From Acidobacteriota bacterium (lineage in GTDB: Bacteria; Acidobacteriota; Vicinamibacteria; Vicinamibacterales; UBA8438): a stretch of 13,113 nt of DNA. The notes under the pieces are model-generated. The model worked only from the letters and a program-made list of their open reading frames with translations. It did no database searches and was not told the origin of the DNA. The translations under genes and the position numbers were made by a program. The number at the start of each line of letters is the position of its first letter. The stretch's first letter is position 1. The stretch spans positions 1 to 13,113 of the forward strand of contig DTWD01000477.1 of assembly GCA_012963185.1 (NCBI GenBank), written 5' to 3'. Below are positions 6,769 to 13,113 of the stretch, in pieces.

Positions 6769-7941
6769 TCAGGGAGATGTTTTAAGAAGTTGTTTGGCGA
6801 TAGTTTGCAACTGAAGATTTGATGTGCCTTCGTATATTTGTCCTATTTTGGCATCCCGGTACAACTTTTCTACGGGGTAGTCTTTTGTATAACCGACACC
6901 ACCCAGTAGCTGTACCGCGAGTGATGTGACGCGCTCAGCGACCTGCGACGTGAAAAGCTTCGCCATCGCGGCTTCGGTAAGAAATGCTTTGTTTGTGTCG
7001 TGCAAACGAGCCGCATTGTAAGTCATTAGGCGAGCGGCGTTCAGCTCAGTGGCAGCCTGCGCGAGTTGAAACTGGACAGCTTGAAAGTCTGACAGTGGTT
7101 GACCGAACTGCTGCCTTTCCTGTGTATACAACAACGCATGGTCCAGTGCGCCCTGGGTGAGTCCTACCATTTGGGCAGCAATACCGATGCGTCCTTCGTT
7201 TAGTGTCTCGATAGCTACTTTGTAACCTTCACCAGGTTTTCCCAGAACATTTGATGCCGACACACGACAGTCATCCAGAACAACCTCACAGGTGCTGCTT
7301 GCCCGAATGCCGAGCTTGTCTTCTTTTTTACCGATCGAAAGCCCTGGTGTCGACCGTTCGACAAGAAACGCCGTGATTCCACGGTGTCCAGATTTGGGAT
7401 TTTCATTTGCAAAAATGATAAAGATTTCGGCTTCGAGTGCATTGGTGATCCACGTCTTTTGTCCCGTAAGAACGTAGGTGTCTCCGCCACGTGTTGCCCG
7501 ACTACTTAAAGAGAATGCGTCGCTGCCTGATCCTGCTTCGGACAGTGCATATGCACCGACCGCTTTTGACGCTAGCAGCGGTAAGAAATATTTCTGAATG
7601 TCTTCTGATCCCCAGCGTTTAATCGCGTTAACAACGAGCGTGTTTTGGACATCAACCACGACAGCGACTGCTGGGTCGACCCGAGCGAGTTCTTCCACCG
7701 CGAGTATGGAGAGGAAAAAATAGCCGTTGGAGCCACCATAATGTTCCGGCACTTCAATTCCCATAAGTCCAAGAGAGAACAGTTGATCGATAAGACTGCG
7801 CGGAATCGATGCCGATTCGTCCATTTCTCGGACTAACGGAAAAATCTCTTTTTCGGCAAATTTTTGTACAGTTGCTTTTAATAGTTGTTCTTCTTCGGAC
7901 AGGTTTGTTAGCGGTAGATTGTGTAGATTTACATCAGACAT
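6769..7941 (-). CDS. Short/branched-chain acyl-CoA dehydrogenase
   Basis: This FAD enzyme oxidises an acyl-CoA to the 2,3-enoyl-CoA and passes electrons to ETF. The 390-residue protein has the usual three-part fold. YALSEAGSGSDAF and KTWITNA form the flavin-binding middle domain, and the LNEGRIGIAAQMVGL and ERQQFGQPLSDFQAVQ signatures are present. Near the end QLLGGVGYTKDYPVEKLYRDAKIG is followed by IYEGTS, where Glu371 is the expected catalytic base. LGIRASSTCEV, NEGRIGIAAQM and GGVGYTKDYPVEK closely resemble the mammalian short/branched-chain enzyme (2-methylbutyryl-CoA dehydrogenase of isoleucine breakdown), so a branched substrate is likely but not proven. It is divergent from the VWFA gene, with 65 bases between the starts, and converges on the HIT gene. 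No clear terminator is visible in the 143 bases between the convergent ends. AGGAAA eleven bases before the ATG is the best ribosome site. Confidence 0.9.
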   Translation of the reverse strand: MSDVNLHNLPLTNLSEEEQLLKATVQKFAEKEIFPLVREMDESASIPRSLIDQLFSLGLMGIEVPEHYGGSNGYFFLSILAVEELARVDPAVAVVVDVQNTLVVNAIKRWGSEDIQKYFLPLLASKAVGAYALSEAGSGSDAFSLSSRATRGGDTYVLTGQKTWITNALEAEIFIIFANENPKSGHRGITAFLVERSTPGLSIGKKEDKLGIRASSTCEVVLDDCRVSASNVLGKPGEGYKVAIETLNEGRIGIAAQMVGLTQGALDHALLYTQERQQFGQPLSDFQAVQFQLAQAATELNAARLMTYNAARLHDTNKAFLTEAAMAKLFTSQVAERVTSLAVQLLGGVGYTKDYPVEKLYRDAKIGQIYEGTSNLQLQTIAKQLLKTSP

Positions 7942-8006
7942 ATGGCGTCAGGTTTCCTGTCATGCGATGTTATCATTGACACTATACGCCTACTTTTTGG
8001 AACCGT

Positions 8007-10160
8007 ATGATTCGACAATGGACCATTGTTGGCTTGGCGCTGAGCATGCTGTTTGTGGCAAACGGAGGTGCCAGACAGCAGCAACCGCCTGATCAAGATC
8101 AGGATGCCCAAACCGCCACGAATAGTGCCGGTGGGAACGCTACTGAAGACGTTCCGCTTGTGCCAGGTGAGACGCTTGAGAACTCTGACCAACAGCCGCC
8201 TATTTTTCGTAGTGGGATCAGCTATGTTCGAGTGGATGCCACGGTAACGGACCAAGAAGGCAATCCTGTTCTTGATCTTGCAGCGGATGACTTTGAGATA
8301 TATGAAGACGGGGTAAAGCAAGAGATCGATTCTTTTCAACTTGTCCAGGTCGATCAGCTCCCCGCCTTGGAGGAGTCCCCGCTTGTCGAGGTTGGTCGTC
8401 GACGGTCTGATCAGGAGCGGGCAGCTTCTCAGGCAGATGTTCGCGTGTTTGTCATTTTTCTTGATGACTATCATGTACGACAGGGCAACAGTTTTCGTGC
8501 GCGTCAGCTGCTCGTCGAATTTCTTGAGAATAGCCTGATACCGACTGACCTCGTTGGGGTCATGTTTCCGCTCATGCCGTTAGAAGGGGTTCGGCTGACA
8601 CGAAATCATCAGGCTGTGATCAACGCTATTAATTCGTTTGAAGGTGTCAAATATAGATATTTCGTTCGCAATCAATTTGAGTCGGCTTACAACCATTACC
8701 CAACTGAAATTGTTGAACGAATGAGAAATGACGTTTCATTGTCGGCGCTCAAGGGCCTAATGATTTACCTCGGGTCCATGCGTGAGGGACGCAAGTCAGT
8801 ACTTCTTGTTAGCGAAGGGTACTCGAATTATGTGCCACCTCAGATGCGCGCAATGAATGCGCAGACGGGAGTTGACCCGGCTGTTAATCCAGCCAGGTAC
8901 GATCCATTTGCTGGCAACGACTCAATGGAAGAAGTGGCGGCGTTTTTTCAGCAAGATGAGATTATTAGTGATCTTCGGCGGGTGTTTCAGACAGCAACGC
9001 GTTTCAATACGTCTATTTACACCCTCGATCCTCGAGGGCTAGCGGCTCAAGAATTTGATGTGAGTGGTCCAAACATCGCTTTGCAGACGAACGCGCGTCA
9101 ATTACGGCGAACGCAGGATACATTGAGGATTTTGTCAGAAGAGACTGACGGACGCGCCATCATTAATCAGAATGATTTTCGTCCAGGGCTGCAGCAAATG
9201 CTCGACGATTTAAATGCCTATTATCTGCTTGGTTACAACTCTACGTTACAAGCGACCGATGGTGAATTTCACGAGATCGAAGTCCGTGTGAGTAGACCAC
9301 AGGTTAATTTGCGGGCGCGGAAAGGGTACTGGGCGATTACAGAGCTCGATATTCAACGTTCATTGAGAGCTGCTAGTGATGAACCTCCACGGGCAGTTGA
9401 TGTTGCACTGGGTACGTTGTCAGAACAGCGCCGAGGGCAGCTTGTCAGAACGTGGTTTGGAAGTTCCCGGGCTGACAATGGAAAGACGCGCATAACTTTT
9501 GTGTGGGAACCGGTGTTAGAGAGAGGACGACGAAGTACCCAGGCGTCCAGGATTTTGGTTACCGCAATGGGAAACAACGGCGATGCGTATTTTCGTGGGC
9601 GGGTTCCTGAGTCGGTGGGGCCGGGTCGAGGTACGACGGGAGATCGGAATACCGCGAGTGGTTCTTCTGAAGGCGCATCTTTAGAGTTTGAGGCCGATCC
9701 AGGAGTGATGCAGATCAGTCTTGCAATTGAAGGAGATGGTGGAGAGGTACTCGATCGGTACCGCAATGAGATTTCTGTGCCTGATTTCACGGCACCTGAG
9801 ATTGTATTTAGTACGCCGTCCTTCATACGTGCACGTAATGCATTGGAATATCGAGAACTATCAGAAGATTGGACAATCCCGCCGACTGCTTCACGGAATT
9901 TCCGCCGAACGGATTACTTAATCGTTCGATTTAATGCCTATGCGCCAGGTGACCTGGTGCCAGAAGTTCACGCGCGATTATTGAATCGGCGCGGTGATGT
10001 GATGTTTCCGTTAACACTGAGGCCAGCATCAGATGGACAGCCATACCAGGTTGAGTTCCTTCCTTCGTTTCTCGCTCCTGGCGAATACATCATCGAGTTG
10101 ACGGCTGAAACGCCAGAGAGCGAAACAACAGAGCTTCTAGCGTTTCGCTTGGGTGCCTAA
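8007..10160 (+). CDS. Secreted VWFA-related protein (acidobacterial type)
   Basis: The 717-residue protein begins with a probable signal peptide (IVGLALSMLFVANGGA), followed by a Gln/Asp-rich low-complexity linker to about residue 60. Residues 70-112 (GISYVRVDATVTDQEGNPV, then LAADDFEIYEDG) are the segment found in the VWFA-related proteins that are abundant in Acidobacteria. The von Willebrand A-like domain spans about 145-410, with RVFVIFLDDYH at the metal-site strand, RKSVLLVSEGYSNY at 262-275 and NAYYLLGYNST at 403-413. The canonical DxSxS metal site reads LDDYH, so metal-dependent adhesion is doubtful. Residues 440-717 are a long C-terminal part, probably beta-rich, that I do not recognise. 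There are no cysteines. No function is established for this family as far as I know. The stop is nine bases before the mutase gene, so the two may be cotranscribed. Confidence 0.82.
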   Translation: MIRQWTIVGLALSMLFVANGGARQQQPPDQDQDAQTATNSAGGNATEDVPLVPGETLENSDQQPPIFRSGISYVRVDATVTDQEGNPVLDLAADDFEIYEDGVKQEIDSFQLVQVDQLPALEESPLVEVGRRRSDQERAASQADVRVFVIFLDDYHVRQGNSFRARQLLVEFLENSLIPTDLVGVMFPLMPLEGVRLTRNHQAVINAINSFEGVKYRYFVRNQFESAYNHYPTEIVERMRNDVSLSALKGLMIYLGSMREGRKSVLLVSEGYSNYVPPQMRAMNAQTGVDPAVNPARYDPFAGNDSMEEVAAFFQQDEIISDLRRVFQTATRFNTSIYTLDPRGLAAQEFDVSGPNIALQTNARQLRRTQDTLRILSEETDGRAIINQNDFRPGLQQMLDDLNAYYLLGYNSTLQATDGEFHEIEVRVSRPQVNLRARKGYWAITELDIQRSLRAASDEPPRAVDVALGTLSEQRRGQLVRTWFGSSRADNGKTRITFVWEPVLERGRRSTQASRILVTAMGNNGDAYFRGRVPESVGPGRGTTGDRNTASGSSEGASLEFEADPGVMQISLAIEGDGGEVLDRYRNEISVPDFTAPEIVFSTPSFIRARNALEYRELSEDWTIPPTASRNFRRTDYLIVRFNAYAPGDLVPEVHARLLNRRGDVMFPLTLRPASDGQPYQVEFLPSFLAPGEYIIELTAETPESETTELLAFRLGA

Positions 10161-10169
10161 AGTACGTGC

Positions 10170-11786
10170 ATGGATTTTTCGAAGAAAAACAATAGTGCTG
10201 TCGGTCTCGGTGTAGACGTTTCTGAAGATGCTAATCGTAAGTATCTATACAGTGCGCATGATTTGGCTGGTATGGCATACGGCGAGGATTTAAATGATCC
10301 TGGTTCATTTCCCTTTACTCGTGGCATTCACACCACTGGTTATGGTGGAAAGCTTTGGACGATGCGCCAGTTTTCTGGTTTTGGAACGCCAGAGGAAACG
10401 AATCGTCGTTATCACGAATTACTGGAAGCAGGTGGAACAGGTCTGAGTGTGGCATTTGATTTACCCACTCTAATGGGGCGAGACCCTGACCATGGGCTTT
10501 CAATTGGCGAGGTCGGTAGATGTGGTGTCAGCGTGTCAAGTGTGGTCGACATGCGGAGATTGTTTAGCGATATTTCACTCGAACAAATAACGACCTCGAT
10601 GACTATTAACTCGCCGGCCGCAATGCTGATGGCGATGTATCTCGTCGTCGCACAAGAACAAGGGGCTGATTGGGCGAAACTTTCTGGAACTATTCAGAAC
10701 GACATTCTCAAAGAATATATTGCACAGAAAGAGTACATTTATCCGCCTCATCCTTCGATGCGTCTTGTGACGGACGTCGTGGCGTTCTGTGCGGACCATG
10801 TGCCTCGCTGGAATACCATTTCCGTTAGCGGGTATCACATTAGAGAGGCTGGAGCGACAGCGGCTCAAGAGCTTGCGTTCACTTTGAGTGACGGAATGGA
10901 ATACGTCCAACATGCAGTCGACTCAGGTCTTGATGTCGACTACATTGCGCCGCGGATTTCTTTTTTCTTCAATGCTCATAATAACTTTTTCGAGGAGATT
11001 GCGAAGTATCGAGTGGCGCGGAAAATGTGGGCGACGGCTATGCGCGATAGATTTGGTGCAAGAGATGAGCGGTCGCACAAATTGCGGTTCCATGCGCAGA
11101 CATCGGGTGTGACACTTACGGCGCAGCAGCCTTACAACAATGTTGTTCGAACAACATTGCAGGCCTTGGCAGCGGTTTTAGGTGGAGCAAATTCATTGCA
11201 TATTAATGCGCTTGATGAAGCGCTAGCGCTTCCGACCCGTGAGGCGGCGTTGTTGGCATTACGTACGCAGCAAATTCTTGCCTATGAGACCGGCACGCCA
11301 TCTGTAATCGATCCACTCGGCGGGTCCTACTATATCGAAACATTAACTGGAGAATTGGAAACCAGTGCGCGTGGATACTTCGAGGAGATTGATCGTCGTG
11401 GCGGCATGGTGGCGTCGATTGAAACTGGTTATCCGCAACGAGAAGTCGCGAACAGTGCTTATCGAGCGCAGCAGGCGTTCGATCGGGGTGAGTCGCCACT
11501 GGTGGGTGTTAATCAGTATGTTGACGGCGCGCCTTTATCAGTGCCAACACTGTTGATCGATGATCAGGTGGCGGCTCAACAACTTGAAAGAATTGAAAGT
11601 GTTCGAAAGTCACGAAACGAAACAAGTGCCTTTCGTGCGCTTGAGGCTTTAGGTAGGGCAGCGAAAGGCACGGATAATCTTATGCCATTGATTATTGAGG
11701 CCGCGCGTACGGAGGCGACACTCGGCGAGATGTGCGACACACTTCGAAGTGTGTGGGGAGAATATGAAGAGTCTCCGGTAATCTAG
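10170..11786 (+). CDS. icmA: B12-dependent acyl-CoA mutase large subunit, isobutyryl-CoA mutase type
   Basis: The 538-residue protein is the substrate-binding barrel of the methylmalonyl-CoA mutase superfamily, without the B12 domain, which lies in the next gene. Family motifs include [11 protein letters not shown] (62-72), [10 protein letters not shown] (91-100), [12 protein letters not shown] (173-184), [11 protein letters not shown] (220-230, with Tyr222 and His223 at the cofactor) and PYNNVVRT (321-328). With a constant offset of 21 from the Propionibacterium enzyme, its substrate-contacting Tyr89 becomes Phe68 and Arg207 becomes Gln186. Phe and Gln at these sites are the known mark of isobutyryl-CoA mutase, which interconverts isobutyryl- and n-butyryl-CoA and has no carboxylate to bind. 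Ala95 argues against 2-hydroxyisobutyryl-CoA mutase, which has Asp there. The length fits the two-subunit IcmA form. No ribosome site is evident; translation may be coupled to the gene before. Default annotation would say methylmalonyl-CoA mutase. Confidence 0.85.
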   Translation: MDFSKKNNSAVGLGVDVSEDANRKYLYSAHDLAGMAYGEDLNDPGSFPFTRGIHTTGYGGKLWTMRQFSGFGTPEETNRRYHELLEAGGTGLSVAFDLPTLMGRDPDHGLSIGEVGRCGVSVSSVVDMRRLFSDISLEQITTSMTINSPAAMLMAMYLVVAQEQGADWAKLSGTIQNDILKEYIAQKEYIYPPHPSMRLVTDVVAFCADHVPRWNTISVSGYHIREAGATAAQELAFTLSDGMEYVQHAVDSGLDVDYIAPRISFFFNAHNNFFEEIAKYRVARKMWATAMRDRFGARDERSHKLRFHAQTSGVTLTAQQPYNNVVRTTLQALAAVLGGANSLHINALDEALALPTREAALLALRTQQILAYETGTPSVIDPLGGSYYIETLTGELETSARGYFEEIDRRGGMVASIETGYPQREVANSAYRAQQAFDRGESPLVGVNQYVDGAPLSVPTLLIDDQVAAQQLERIESVRKSRNETSAFRALEALGRAAKGTDNLMPLIIEAARTEATLGEMCDTLRSVWGEYEESPVI

Positions 11787-11834
11787 TTGTTCTTGGGGTG
11801 TTATGAATCGAAACTCGGTTACTGGTGAGGGTAC

Positions 11835-12230
11835 GTGCGACGAATAAGAGTCGTTATCGCAAAGCCAGGGCTTGACGGTCATGATCGCGGTGCAAAGGTG
11901 ATTGCGCGGTCTTTGCGAGACGCCGGTATGGAGGTTATCTATACGGGTCTTCGTCAGACACCGGAGCAAATTGTGGAGGCAGCGTTGCAAGAAGATGCAG
12001 ATGTGATCGGTGTATCGATTTTGTCTGGTGCTCATAATCATATTTGTCCGCGGCTCATGACGTTACTGGCAGAGAAAAAACTTAAAGATATCCTTGTGGT
12101 TCTTGGCGGGATTATTCCAGATGCCGATTTGCCAGGACTTCGAGAGATTGGGATTGAAGGCGTGTTTCAACCTGGCACACCGATGCAGGCAATTGTTGAT
12201 TTTATTCAGGCGAATGTTCGACCGGAGTAG
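11835..12230 (+). CDS. Cobalamin-binding small subunit of acyl-CoA mutase
   Basis: The 131-residue protein is a stand-alone B12-binding domain. It starts with [21 protein letters not shown], which contains the DxHxxG motif (Asp14, His16, Gly19). His16 is the expected cobalt ligand and Lys10 sits in the usual position before it. SIL at 61-63 and LGG at 90-92 complete the base-off/His-on pattern. It matches the small subunits (about 130-140 residues) of two-subunit isobutyryl- or methylmalonyl-CoA mutases, and lies 48 bases after the large subunit, so the pair should form one enzyme. The start is GTG 11835, the only sensible choice because an in-frame stop lies just upstream; GAGGG at 11827-11831 is a close but usable ribosome site. 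No MeaB-type G-protein chaperone gene follows, although one often accompanies such mutases. Confidence 0.92.
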   Translation: MRRIRVVIAKPGLDGHDRGAKVIARSLRDAGMEVIYTGLRQTPEQIVEAALQEDADVIGVSILSGAHNHICPRLMTLLAEKKLKDILVVLGGIIPDADLPGLREIGIEGVFQPGTPMQAIVDFIQANVRPE

Positions 12231-12283
12231 TTCGAGTCGTGATGGCTTGACTGCCGACCAGCGGACAAGTAGCCTCCGAACAA

Positions 12284-13009
12284 ATGCCTCATAAGCTGTT
12301 GCTTGCAGACGACAGCGTTACCATTCAACGGGTTGTCCAGCTTACGTTCGTCGATGAAGATATCGAGGTCGTGACCGTTGGCGATGGCTCGAAAATTGTT
12401 GACGCTATTAGGAAAGAAACCCCGGATATTGTTTTGGTCGACGTGAATATGCCTAACAAGAACGGATATGAAGTGGCGGCCTTTGTTAAGTCAGGGGCGA
12501 CGCATGATGTGCCTGTCGTATTGCTGGCGGGTGCATTTGAGCCGGTGAATGAAGCCCAAGCTAAGGAAGCTGGATGTGACGGTGTGCTCGTTAAACCTTT
12601 CGAGCCGAATCAAGTAGTTAAAAAAGTAAAGGAACTATTGGATAGCAGACCTGCGGCTGACTCTGCACGGGTAGTCGAAGGGAGTTCCACAGTGTCTCCG
12701 GAGAAGTTCGGTTCGTCCTCAGGCAGCTTGGCCCAGACACATGAGGTCGACTCCGTTCTTTCGAAGGCGTTTAGACGATATCTGGAAGCAGAAGAACATC
12801 GAAACGGTGAGGCTGTAGGTGCGTCGAGCAGTGTGCCGGATCAGCCGGTTACTTTAGTCACAGACGAAATGCTGGAGTCTCTCCGAGATCAAGTCGTTTC
12901 CAGGATGACTGACTCTATCGTACGAGAGATAACGGCGGATGTCGTATCAGAGGTTGCAGAACGCCTTGTTCGTGCTGAAATTACTCGAATGAAACTCACA
13001 ACAGATTAG
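12284..13009 (+). CDS. Receiver-domain protein with helical C-terminal module
   Basis: The 241-residue protein begins with a response-regulator receiver domain (about residues 3-120). Asp9 and Asp10 form the acidic pocket, Asp53 in LVDVNMP is the phosphoacceptor and Lys104 in VLVKPFEP is the conserved lysine. The usual Thr/Ser switch residue is replaced by Ala82 (VVLLAGAFEP). A low-complexity, Ser-rich linker (about 121-190) follows, then a C-terminal helical segment (about 191-238: DEMLESLRDQVVSRM, then IVREITADVVSEVAERLVRAEI). That segment faintly recalls the C-terminal helices of PopZ-type polar proteins. There is no DNA-binding or enzymatic output domain, so it may act through protein contacts. 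No histidine kinase is nearby. It is preceded by 53 noncoding bases with no strong ribosome site. I do not know a proven function for this receiver type. Confidence 0.8.
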   Translation: MPHKLLLADDSVTIQRVVQLTFVDEDIEVVTVGDGSKIVDAIRKETPDIVLVDVNMPNKNGYEVAAFVKSGATHDVPVVLLAGAFEPVNEAQAKEAGCDGVLVKPFEPNQVVKKVKELLDSRPAADSARVVEGSSTVSPEKFGSSSGSLAQTHEVDSVLSKAFRRYLEAEEHRNGEAVGASSSVPDQPVTLVTDEMLESLRDQVVSRMTDSIVREITADVVSEVAERLVRAEITRMKLTTD

Positions 13010-13086
13010 AAAGCGTTCTGGAGTGCGGTTATAGCCGTACCTACAGTGAATTTGTTTTCCCGCCCGTCCTGATACGATCCCTCAAT

Positions 13087-13113
13087 ATGCGTGAGTTACC
13101 AAAAGTTTTTGAA
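13087..13113 (+). CDS. valS: Start of a gene, probably valyl-tRNA synthetase (3' end outside window)
   Basis: Only nine codons are visible, reading MRELPKVFE. Valyl-tRNA synthetases commonly begin with a similar ELPK-x-F/Y stretch, and I recall this receiver-type gene lying beside valS in related bacteria, so valS is the best guess. No Shine-Dalgarno sequence precedes the ATG. TTGTTT at 13052-13057 and TACGAT at 13073-13078 form a weak promoter-like pair (15-base spacer) so close to the ATG that the message could be almost leaderless. With so little sequence the identity is tentative. Confidence 0.45.

Noticed and set aside
7976..7981. Consensus -35 box TTGACA ahead of the VWFA gene
   Set aside because: No -10-like hexamer lies 16-18 bases downstream; the gene start follows too soon.
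10170..11786. 2-hydroxyisobutyryl-CoA mutase
   Set aside because: That enzyme has Ile and Asp at the two diagnostic sites; here they are Phe68 and Ala95.
10162..11838. GTACGTGC found just before icmA (10162-10169) and at the start of the small-subunit gene (11831-11838)
   Set aside because: An eight-base match at two gene starts is easily chance and has no clear symmetry or spacing meaning.

Overview
The window looks like chromosomal housekeeping DNA from an Acidobacteriota-type bacterium with moderate G+C. The main taxonomic clue is a large secreted protein of the acidobacterial VWFA-related family. Supporting clues are the gene order trpS-scpA-scpB-rluB-cmk and a receiver-domain gene placed just before what looks like valS. 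I see no mobile element, CRISPR array, rRNA or tRNA. This taxonomic placement is inference.

Left part (1-3422), all plus strand and tightly packed: the 3' end of tryptophanyl-tRNA synthetase, the condensin accessory genes scpA and scpB (stop and start overlap), a large-subunit rRNA pseudouridine synthase of the RluB type, and cytidylate kinase. Together they cover translation, chromosome segregation, ribosome maturation and nucleotide supply. A 434-base stretch (3423-3856) follows before the rpsA start codon. Its last part holds a good sigma70-type promoter and a roughly 105-nt structured leader for rpsA.

Middle part (3857-6625): ribosomal protein S1 with six S1 domains, an IHF-beta-like DNA-binding protein, and a HIT-family Ap4A phosphorylase-like enzyme. 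The order cmk-rpsA-ihfB matches that of Proteobacteria such as E. coli.

Right part (6769-12230): a convergently placed minus-strand short/branched-chain acyl-CoA dehydrogenase, then the divergent VWFA protein, followed by the two subunits of a B12-dependent acyl-CoA mutase. The large mutase subunit would probably be annotated automatically as methylmalonyl-CoA mutase. However, two substrate-defining positions read Phe68 and Gln186, which is the pattern of isobutyryl-CoA mutase, not the Tyr/Arg of methylmalonyl-CoA mutase. With the neighbouring dehydrogenase this suggests branched-chain acyl-CoA metabolism.

The window ends with a receiver-domain protein (12284-13009) that lacks the usual Thr/Ser switch residue and carries a helical C-terminal module, then the first nine codons of a gene that is probably valS.

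I did not find a convincing unknown defence or mobile system. The points most worth checking are the substrate of the mutase, the rpsA leader, complementary G/C tracts flanking ihfB, and the odd receiver protein.
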